DNA from: Rhodospirillales bacterium
Lineage (GTDB): Bacteria; Pseudomonadota; Alphaproteobacteria; UBA9219
NCBI GenBank assembly: GCA_015654915.1
Contig: JAATFY010000157.1
Coordinates: 1 to 11,528 of the forward strand
Direction: 5' to 3'
DNA length: 11,528 bases
In this document: one piece after another, positions 4,899-11,528 of the stretch
Layout of the letters: each line of letters opens with the position of its first letter
Position numbering within the stretch: the first letter of the stretch is position 1
The notes under the pieces: generated by a model
What the model saw: only the letters and a program-made list of their open reading frames with translations
The model's database searches: none
Told to the model about the DNA's origin: nothing
Translations under genes and position numbers: made by a program

Positions 4899-6626
4899 AT
4901 GAACCTCAACGCGTTGCTCCAGTTTACCGCGTTTATCGCCGTCACGATTCTGTTGATGCTGCCGCTCGGCGCTTACATGGCGCGGGTTTTCAGCGGCGAG
5001 GCGACATGGCCGGGCAAAATCCTCGATCCCGTCGAAGGTTTTATTTACCGCATGGCGGGATTACGCGCCGCCGCGCAGCAAAGCTGGACGGAATATGCGG
5101 GCGCGCTTCTTATTTTCAATTTCCTTGGCGCTGGCATTCTGTTTCTCCTTCTCATGTATCAGGAAATGATGCCGTGGAATCCGCAGCATCTGCCCGGGCT
5201 TTCCGTCGATCTCGCCTTCAATGTCGCCGTCAGTTTTATGACGAACACCGACTGGCAATCCTATGGCGGCGAGACGACGCTGAGTTATTTCAGCCAGATG
5301 CTGGGCCTCACCGTGCAGAATTTTCTAGCCGCCGCCACCGGCCTTGCCGTCGCCGTCGCCGTCATACGCGGTTTCACCCAGCGCGAGAAAAGAGGGATCG
5401 GCAATTTCTATGTCGATGTCACGCGCGCGGTATTTTATGTGCTGCTGCCACTGGCGCTTCTGTTCGCGGTTTTCCTTGTATGGCAGGGCGTGCCGGACAA
5501 CATGCAGCCTTATGTTCAGGCAACCACTATCGAAGGCGCGTCGCAGACCATTGCACAAGGGCCTGTCGCCAGCCAGATTGCGATCAAGATGCTGGGCTCG
5601 AACGGCGGCGGCTATTTCAACGCCAATGCCGCCCATCCCTATGAAAACCCGACGCCGCTCAGTAATTTCTTCCAATTGATCAGCCTCGTTTTGCTGGCGG
5701 CAGCGCTGGTCATGGCTTTCGGAAAAATGGTCGGCGACAAACGGCAAGCTTGGGCCCTCCTCGCCAGCATGACGATCCTGTTCCTGATCCTGTTCGCGCT
5801 TTGTTATTATTCCGAAGCCAATGGCAATCCGGCCTTTACTGCCATGGGCATCGATCCGAATATTACCGACGTCAATTCCGGCGGCAATATGGAAGGCAAG
5901 GAAGTCCGTTTCGGGATTTTCAATTCGGCACTGTGGGCGACGCTAACATCCGCCACGTCGAACGGTTCCGTCAACGCCATGCATGACAGCTTCACGCCGC
6001 TTGGCGGGCTGGTGCCACTGTTCAACATGCTGGTCGGCGAAGTTATCTATGGCGGCGTCGGCTGCGGCCTCTATGGTATCCTGATTTACGTTCTCATCAC
6101 CGTTTTCATCGCGGGCCTTATGGTGGGGCGCACGCCGGAATATCTCGGCAAGAAAATCGAAGCCCATGAGATCAAGCTGGCCGTTCTTGCCCAACTGCTT
6201 TATCCGGTGTGCGTGCTCGGCTTCGGCGTCGTGGCGTTGCTTTCGCCTGCAGGGGCTACATCTATTACCGCCGCAGGGCCGCATGGATTGACGCAGGCGA
6301 TATATGCCTATGCATCGGCGGCGGCAAATAACGGCTCGGCCTTCGCCGGATTTAACGGTAACACCGTTTTCCAGAATATCATGCTCGGCATTGTCATGCT
6401 GATCGGGCGCTTTGGCGTCATCATTCCGGTTCTGGCGATTGCAGGCTCCCTCTCAGCCAAGAAAATTACGCCGGTCTCAAACGGCACGCTGCCGACGCAT
6501 GGGCTGATGTTTGTCGTTCTTCTGACCGCCGTCATCGTCATGTTCGGCGGCCTGACCTATTTCCCTGCGCTGGCGCTGGGGCCCATTGCCGAGCATCTAT
6601 CAACCTTCAGCGGGGTTCTGCCCTGA
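4899..6626 (+). CDS. kdpA: KdpA, potassium-binding channel-like subunit
   Basis: A 575-residue polytopic inner-membrane protein, slightly longer than the 557 residues of E. coli KdpA. It binds K+ from the periplasm and passes it through an inter-subunit tunnel to KdpB. All four selectivity-filter loops are visible: TNTDWQ (residues 115-120, the Gln matching E. coli Gln116), LGSNGGGYFNAN (232-243), TSNGSVNAMHDS (353-364) and ANNGSAFAG (476-484). GEVIYGGVGCGLYG and GRTPEYLGKK are further family hallmarks, and the C-terminal GTLPTHG and PALALGPIAEHL close the protein as expected. The start ATG at 4899 follows kdpF closely with a weak GAGCGGA site. The gene looks intact, with ten or so membrane helices. 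Its stop lies one base before the kdpB start. Confidence 0.97.
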   Translation: MNLNALLQFTAFIAVTILLMLPLGAYMARVFSGEATWPGKILDPVEGFIYRMAGLRAAAQQSWTEYAGALLIFNFLGAGILFLLLMYQEMMPWNPQHLPGLSVDLAFNVAVSFMTNTDWQSYGGETTLSYFSQMLGLTVQNFLAAATGLAVAVAVIRGFTQREKRGIGNFYVDVTRAVFYVLLPLALLFAVFLVWQGVPDNMQPYVQATTIEGASQTIAQGPVASQIAIKMLGSNGGGYFNANAAHPYENPTPLSNFFQLISLVLLAAALVMAFGKMVGDKRQAWALLASMTILFLILFALCYYSEANGNPAFTAMGIDPNITDVNSGGNMEGKEVRFGIFNSALWATLTSATSNGSVNAMHDSFTPLGGLVPLFNMLVGEVIYGGVGCGLYGILIYVLITVFIAGLMVGRTPEYLGKKIEAHEIKLAVLAQLLYPVCVLGFGVVALLSPAGATSITAAGPHGLTQAIYAYASAAANNGSAFAGFNGNTVFQNIMLGIVMLIGRFGVIIPVLAIAGSLSAKKITPVSNGTLPTHGLMFVVLLTAVIVMFGGLTYFPALALGPIAEHLSTFSGVLP

Positions 6627-6627
6627 C

Positions 6628-8667
6628 ATGACCAAAATACCTTCAAAACGAATGGCGCTTTTCGAACCGGCCCTGATGCGGGAAGCGGCCATAAACGCCG
6701 TGCTCAAGCTCAATCCGGAAAAACTGATCCTGAATCCGGTGATGTTCACGGTGGTCGTCACCAGCGCGGTTGACAGTCTCATAACCATTCGCGATGGCGT
6801 CCTCGGCAAGCCATTTCTTTTAAGTTTGCAAATCGCGCTGTGGCTGTGGTTCACGGTTCTGTTCGGCAATTTCGCCGAAGCGGTGGCCGAAGGCCGCGGC
6901 AAGGCACAGGCCGACAGTTTGCGGCAGACTAAAACCCATACGACCGCCAAAAAACTCCCCCATATAAACGCGACCGAATTTACGCTGGTCTCGGCGACGG
7001 AATTGCGGCGCGGCGATCTGATCCTGGCCGAAACAGGCGATATTATTGCGGGCGATGGCGATGTGGTGAAAGGTATCGCGACGGTCGATGAATCTTCCAT
7101 TACCGGCGAATCCGCGCCTGTCATCCGCGAATCCGGCGGTGACCGTTCGGCTGTTACCGGAGGCACCCGCGTCGGTTCCGACCGCACCGTGATCGAGATT
7201 CATGGCACCCCGGGCGAATCCTGCCTCGACCGCATGATAGGTCTTGTCGAAGGCGCCAAGCGACAGAAGACGCCAAACGAGATTGCCCTGAACATTTTTC
7301 TGGTGGGGCTCACCCTGATTTTCCTGATCGTCTGCGTGACGCTGCAAGGCCTTGCCGCATATTCCGGCAAAATGGTGCCAGTGTTCTACCTGAGCGCTCT
7401 TCTTATCACGTTGATCCCCACCACCATCTGTGGCCTGTTGTCCGCCATCGGCATCGCCGGCATGGACCGGCTGGTGACGTTCAACGTCATCGCCAAATCG
7501 GGCCGCGCGGTCGAAGCCGCGGGCGATATCGACGTTCTGCTGCTCGACAAAACCGGCACCATCACCCTCGGCAACCGCATGGCCAGCGAATTCATTCCGG
7601 TGGAAGGCGCCACCGAGGAAATTCTGGCCGAAGCCGCGATGCTGTCCTCGCTGACCGACGATACGCCCGAAGGTAAATCCATCGTCCGCCTCGCCGAGGA
7701 GAAATTCAGATGGAATGCCGCCGGACGGCGCAAGCCGGACATGTCTTTCGTTCCCTTCAGCGCCCACACGCGCATGAGCGGCGTGGATTACAACGATGTC
7801 TCCATCCGTAAAGGCGCGCCGGACGCCATTCTTTTTCTCAGCGGGAGCAGCGGCAGCACGGAAATTATGCGCGCCATCGAACGCGTCGCCAAAACCGGCG
7901 GCACGCCGCTTCTCGTCGCGCGCAACAAGCATGTTCTGGGCGTCGTCCATTTGAAGGACATTATTAAGCCCGGCATCCATGAGCGTTTCATGACGTTGCG
8001 CCGCATGGGCATCCGCACCGTAATGATTACCGGCGACAATCCGCTGACGGCCGCTGCCATCGCCGCCGAAGCGGGCGTCGACGATTTTCTGGCCGAAGCC
8101 TCGCCGGAGAAGAAACTCGAGCTTATCCGGCGCGAACAGGCCAACGGCAAGCTGATCGCCATGTGCGGCGACGGCTCGAACGACGCCCCGGCTTTGGCAC
8201 AGGCCGATGTCGGCGTGGCGATGAACACCGGCACCATGGCGGCGCGCGAGGCGGGCAATATGATCGACCTCGACAGCGACCCGACCAAGCTGATCGAGAT
8301 TGTCATGATCGGCAAACAGCTTCTTATGAGCCACGGCGCCCTGACGACCTTTTCCATCGCCAACGACGTCGCCAAATATTTCGCCATTATCCCCGCTTTG
8401 TTCATGGGCATTTATCCGGCCATGCGCGTGCTGAACGTCATGCATCTCGGCAGCCCTGAAAGCGCCATATTGTCGGCTATTATTTTCAACGCGCTGATCC
8501 TGATCGCGCTGGTGCCGCTGGCGCTGGCGGGCGTGAAATACAGGCCGGCATCGGCCAGTTCCGTCCTGCGACGTAATCTGCTGATCTACGGCCTCGGCGG
8601 CGTGATCGTACCCTTTATCAGCATCAAACTGATTGATATGCTGGTTAGCTACTGTATGGGAGCGTGA
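6628..8667 (+). CDS. kdpB: KdpB, P-type ATPase subunit of the K+ pump
   Basis: A 679-residue catalytic subunit (E. coli: 682) that hydrolyses ATP to drive K+ uptake. Visible motifs are the actuator-domain TGES at 159-162, the phosphorylation motif DKTGT with Asp307, and the hinge GDGSNDAPAL. TM5 has IANDVAKYF with Asp580 and Lys583, corresponding to E. coli Asp583 and Lys586 used in K+ transfer. Ser162 in TGES corresponds exactly to the E. coli serine whose phosphorylation inhibits the pump at high K+. The hinge reads CGDGSND where E. coli has TGDGTND, a conservative change. ATG 6628 is chosen over the upstream in-frame start at 6586 because it follows the kdpA stop by one base and gives the usual N-terminus (MTKIPSKRMALFEPALM). 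The stop overlaps the start region of kdpC. No damage is seen. Confidence 0.98.
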   Translation: MTKIPSKRMALFEPALMREAAINAVLKLNPEKLILNPVMFTVVVTSAVDSLITIRDGVLGKPFLLSLQIALWLWFTVLFGNFAEAVAEGRGKAQADSLRQTKTHTTAKKLPHINATEFTLVSATELRRGDLILAETGDIIAGDGDVVKGIATVDESSITGESAPVIRESGGDRSAVTGGTRVGSDRTVIEIHGTPGESCLDRMIGLVEGAKRQKTPNEIALNIFLVGLTLIFLIVCVTLQGLAAYSGKMVPVFYLSALLITLIPTTICGLLSAIGIAGMDRLVTFNVIAKSGRAVEAAGDIDVLLLDKTGTITLGNRMASEFIPVEGATEEILAEAAMLSSLTDDTPEGKSIVRLAEEKFRWNAAGRRKPDMSFVPFSAHTRMSGVDYNDVSIRKGAPDAILFLSGSSGSTEIMRAIERVAKTGGTPLLVARNKHVLGVVHLKDIIKPGIHERFMTLRRMGIRTVMITGDNPLTAAAIAAEAGVDDFLAEASPEKKLELIRREQANGKLIAMCGDGSNDAPALAQADVGVAMNTGTMAAREAGNMIDLDSDPTKLIEIVMIGKQLLMSHGALTTFSIANDVAKYFAIIPALFMGIYPAMRVLNVMHLGSPESAILSAIIFNALILIALVPLALAGVKYRPASASSVLRRNLLIYGLGGVIVPFISIKLIDMLVSYCMGA

Positions 8668-8669
8668 CG

Positions 8670-9257
8670 ATGTTCCGTGAATTACGCGCCAGCCTGACCC
8701 TTTTCGTCCTGTTCGTGTTCGTGACGGGACTTGGTTATCCGATGGCTGCCCTTTATCTCGGGCAAGCCCTGTTTCCGCATCAGGCCAACGGCAGCCTGAT
8801 TCAGGAAAAAGGAAAGATTATCGGCTCGACCCTGATCGGCCAGAATTTTACCGGCAACGGCTATTTTCATCCACGCCCTTCGGCGGCAGGCAACGGCTAT
8901 GACGCCGCCAATTCGTCCGGCAGCAATCTCGGCCCCACCAGCGCGGATCTGATAAAGGCTGTCGGCGACCGCGTGGCCGATTTGAAAAAAGCGGGCGGCG
9001 CGGTTGCCATTCCGGTCGATCTTGTGACAAGTTCGGCCAGCGGACTTGATCCGAATATCTCCCCCGCCGCCGCGCGTTTTCAGGCGGCACGGATCGCCGA
9101 GGCGCGGAAAATGGATGTCGCCAAGGTCAGCGACCTTGTCGCGCGGAATACCGAGCCGCGAACCCTGGGTTTCCTCGGCGAAAACCACGTCAATGTGCTT
9201 GAACTGAATCGGGCGCTGGATAGCCTCGCCCCACCCCTTACACAATCGTCGCCGTGA
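8670..9257 (+). CDS. kdpC: KdpC, accessory subunit of the K+-transporting ATPase
   Basis: A 195-residue bitopic protein with an N-terminal membrane helix (about residues 9-30) and a periplasmic domain. Family hallmarks are FPHQANGSLI (35-44), GQNFTGNGYFHPRPS (57-71), SGSNLGPTS and the SASGLDPNISP segment that matches E. coli 'SASGLDNNITP'. KdpC contacts KdpA and is needed for a stable, active complex. ATG 8670 is preferred because GGGAG (8658-8662) sits 7 nt upstream. An in-frame GTG at 8664 overlaps the kdpB stop as GTGA and would add two residues, so it remains possible. The stop overlaps the GTG start of kdpD. Confidence 0.96.
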   Translation: MFRELRASLTLFVLFVFVTGLGYPMAALYLGQALFPHQANGSLIQEKGKIIGSTLIGQNFTGNGYFHPRPSAAGNGYDAANSSGSNLGPTSADLIKAVGDRVADLKKAGGAVAIPVDLVTSSASGLDPNISPAAARFQAARIAEARKMDVAKVSDLVARNTEPRTLGFLGENHVNVLELNRALDSLAPPLTQSSP

Positions 9258-11528
9258 TCGATAATCCCAACAACCGCCCTTCTCCCGACGCGCTGCTGGA
9301 GCAAGCCAAGCGCGACAGCCGCGGCCAGTTGAAAATTTTTATCGGCGCAGCGCCCGGTGTGGGGAAAACCTATTCCATGCTGCGTTCTGCGCGCGCGCGT
9401 AAAAATGAGGGCATCGATGTGGTGGTCGGCGTGGTCGAAACCCACCAGCGCAGCGAAACCGATGCTTTGTTGGAAGGAATGGAATCGGTTCCGCGCCTGA
9501 CCATCGACTACCGCGGTATCGCTTTTCAGGAAATGGATCTGGATGCCATCCTGAAACGCGCGCCGAAACTGGTGCTGGTCGACGAACTTGCGCATGCCAA
9601 CATCCCGGGCTCGCGCCATCCCAAGCGTTATCAGGATGTCGAGGAACTGCTGGATGCCGGTATCGACGTCTACTCCACGCTTAACGTCCAGCATATCGAA
9701 AGCCTGAATGACATTGTCGCCCGCATCACCGGGGTGACGGTGCGCGAGACGGTTCCCGACAGCATCGTCCAGAAAGCCAATTCGATCGAGCTGATCGACC
9801 TGACGCCGGAAGAATTGCTGCAGCGGCTGAAGGAAGGAAAAGTCTATATTCCCGAGCAGGCGCGGCTGGCGATGGGCCGTTTTTTCACGCCGGGTAACCT
9901 GACCGCCCTGCGCGAGCTGGCGTTGCGGCAAGCGGCCGAGCGTGTCGACGACCAGATGACCGATTACATGCGCAGCCACGCTATCGCAGGCCCATGGCCG
10001 ACCAGCGACCGCGTCATGGTCTGCATAGCAGGCGACGGGCAGGCGGTATCGCTGGTGCGTACCGCGCGCCGCAGCGCCGAGCGGCGCAACGCGCCGTGGC
10101 TCGCGCTCTATATCGAAACACATCACCATGCAGCATTGTCCGAAGGGATACGCCGCAACATAACGCAGGCGCTGCATCTGGCGGAAAGCCTTGGCGGCGA
10201 ATCCATGACTGTGGCCGGCGAGGATATCGGCGGCGAAATCCTGCGCATCGCCCGCGACCGTAATGTCAGCGTCATTATCATCGGCAAGTCGCAGCGCTCG
10301 TTCTGGTCACGGCTGACCCGCCCCTCAGTCGCCGCCAATGTGCTCGACCGCGGCGGAAGCTTCGATATTCTTGTCATGAGTACGGATGACGCCAAACGCC
10401 GCGCTCCCGCCGAAAACGACCATGCTCCGCCACCACCCGGATCATGGCTTACCCGGGTTCCGTGGCGCGCTTACGCTGAAGCGACGATCGTCGTCGCCAT
10501 CGCCAGCGCCATCGCATGGGGCACGAGCGCCATCGCCGATTTGCCTACTCTGTCGCTGATCTACCTTATCGGCATCCTGTTAGTCGCCGTCGATCGCGGC
10601 TTCAGGGTCTCGGCCTATGCCAGTATTCTCAGTTTCTTTGCTTTCGATTTTCTTTTTACCGAACCGCGCTATTCGCTGGCCATCCAGCGCCGCGAAGATT
10701 TCCTGACGCTTTCCTTCTTTCTTGTCGTCGCATTGGCCATCAGCCTGATCGGCAACCGGCTGCAACGGCAAATTCAGGTCACGCGGCGCAGCGCCGAGCG
10801 CACGCAGGCCTTGTATGACTTTAACAAGTCACTCGCCGCCGTAGCGCGGTTTGACGACATCCTGCAAGCCGTTGTCCAGCACATGGCGCAAACCCTGAAA
10901 GCCCGTGTCGTCCTGTTTCTGCCGCAAAACGAAAGGCTGGAAATCGGCGCGGCGATACCGCCCGACACGCGGCTGGATACGGCCTCGAACGCCGCGATGG
11001 ATTGGGCATGGCGGCATGGCCGCCCGGCGGGCTTGGGCTCCGACACATTACCGGGTGCCGCCTATTACGGCTTGCCCTTGCGCAGCGGCAACGAAACCAT
11101 AGGCGTTCTGGCCGTGCGTCCGGATGAAGGTCAGGCGCTGTCATCGGATCAGGAGCATTTCCTCGTCAGCATGGCGAGCCAGTCGGTTATCGCCATCGAG
11201 CGCGCCAAACTGACCGCCGATATCGCACAGGCGCGCCTGAATGCGGAGACCGAGCGCCTGCGGTCAAGTTTGCTGTCCTCCATCAGCCACGATTTGCGCA
11301 CGCCGCTGGTTTCCATTCTCGGCGCCACTACCAGTTTGCGCGATTACTGGGACAAGTTCGACGACAAGCAGCGGCGCGACCTGTTCGCCAGCATCGAGGA
11401 TGAAGCCGACCGGCTCAACCGCTTCGTTCAGAATCTTCTTGATATGACACAGCGCGTTTCCGGCGGCTTGAACCTCAAGCGGCAGTCGACCGACGTTCAG
11501 TCCCTTACCGGCAGCGCCCTCACAAACC
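9254..11528 (+). CDS. kdpD: KdpD sensor histidine kinase, 3' end outside the window
   Basis: The reading frame starts at GTG 9254, overlapping the kdpC stop as GTGA, and stays open for 758 codons to the right edge. The N-terminal KdpD domain (about 24-235) has Walker A GAAPGVGKT (31-39), VVETHQRSET, LVLVDELAHAN (Walker B, Asp110), GSRHPKR and STLNVQHIESLND. A universal-stress-protein-like domain spans about 253-374. Four membrane helices (about 408-424, 431-446, 450-468, 483-500) form the DUF4118 region, followed by an Arg-rich stretch (502-516) like the cluster known to affect switching in E. coli. A GAF-like domain (about 533-660) precedes the H-box SSISHDLRTPL, with His679 as phospho-acceptor (E. 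coli His673). The ATP-binding kinase domain is missing only because the window ends. KdpD phosphorylates KdpE under K+ limitation to induce kdp. The GTG start has no clear Shine-Dalgarno sequence, suggesting coupling to kdpC. Confidence 0.96.
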   Translation, partial: MIDNPNNRPSPDALLEQAKRDSRGQLKIFIGAAPGVGKTYSMLRSARARKNEGIDVVVGVVETHQRSETDALLEGMESVPRLTIDYRGIAFQEMDLDAILKRAPKLVLVDELAHANIPGSRHPKRYQDVEELLDAGIDVYSTLNVQHIESLNDIVARITGVTVRETVPDSIVQKANSIELIDLTPEELLQRLKEGKVYIPEQARLAMGRFFTPGNLTALRELALRQAAERVDDQMTDYMRSHAIAGPWPTSDRVMVCIAGDGQAVSLVRTARRSAERRNAPWLALYIETHHHAALSEGIRRNITQALHLAESLGGESMTVAGEDIGGEILRIARDRNVSVIIIGKSQRSFWSRLTRPSVAANVLDRGGSFDILVMSTDDAKRRAPAENDHAPPPPGSWLTRVPWRAYAEATIVVAIASAIAWGTSAIADLPTLSLIYLIGILLVAVDRGFRVSAYASILSFFAFDFLFTEPRYSLAIQRREDFLTLSFFLVVALAISLIGNRLQRQIQVTRRSAERTQALYDFNKSLAAVARFDDILQAVVQHMAQTLKARVVLFLPQNERLEIGAAIPPDTRLDTASNAAMDWAWRHGRPAGLGSDTLPGAAYYGLPLRSGNETIGVLAVRPDEGQALSSDQEHFLVSMASQSVIAIERAKLTADIAQARLNAETERLRSSLLSSISHDLRTPLVSILGATTSLRDYWDKFDDKQRRDLFASIEDEADRLNRFVQNLLDMTQRVSGGLNLKRQSTDVQSLTGSALTN

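Noticed and set aside
5346..5363. GCCGTC repeated three times in tandem within kdpA
   Set aside because: It encodes Ala-Val repeats in a membrane helix and is too short and well explained by composition to count as a variable repeat.
6820..8445. Long minus-strand open frame of 541 codons opposite kdpB
   Set aside because: It lies wholly opposite a gene with every KdpB motif, and its translation is rich in His, Gly and Arg with no recognisable domain. Codon bias on the coding strand explains the lack of stops.
9080..10177. Minus-strand open frame of 365 codons opposite kdpC and kdpD
   Set aside because: The plus strand encodes clear KdpC and KdpD motifs throughout; the antisense translation shows no family pattern.

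Overview
The window looks like chromosomal DNA of a moderately GC-rich Gram-negative proteobacterium. I lean towards an alphaproteobacterium, from codon use and the style of the Kdp proteins, but cannot prove it without a search. It holds one complete and confidently recognised transport operon, one compact cluster resembling an inner-membrane pilus or secretion subassembly, and a transcription regulator. I saw no insertion sequence, tRNA, rRNA or CRISPR array.

Left part (1-990). An AT-rich divergent intergenic region separates the first four codons of a minus-strand gene (cut by the window edge, with a good ribosome-binding site) from a TrmB-type winged-helix regulator at 136-903. Between the regulator and the next gene lies an unusual inverted repeat (905-987) with one G-run and three C-runs that could pair with it.

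Middle part (991-4611). Three plus-strand genes are chained by ATGA stop/start overlaps. They are a PilM/PilN-fused (GspL/MshI-like) bitopic protein, a PilO/GspM/MshJ-like bitopic protein and a small exported PilP/MshK/GspC-like protein. A membrane-anchored periplasmic TPR protein lies convergently on the minus strand and shares four bases with the last of them. Together they look like the inner-membrane alignment platform of a type IV pilus or type II secretion machine, with the TPR protein in the place MshN holds in MSHA loci. The motors, pilins and secretin are not in the window. These assignments rest on architecture, not strong sequence motifs.

Right part (4612-11528). A 190-bp regulatory region containing a 16-bp imperfect palindrome precedes kdpF-kdpA-kdpB-kdpC-kdpD. 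This is the high-affinity, ATP-driven potassium uptake system and its sensor kinase. KdpA is the channel-like K+ binding subunit, KdpB the P-type ATPase, KdpC an accessory subunit, KdpF a small stabilising membrane peptide, and KdpD the osmosensing/K+-sensing histidine kinase that normally controls the operon through KdpE. KdpD runs off the right edge just after its phospho-accepting histidine region. Genes are spaced by 1-7 nt or overlap, so they are very likely one transcript with translational coupling. kdpE would be expected immediately beyond the window.
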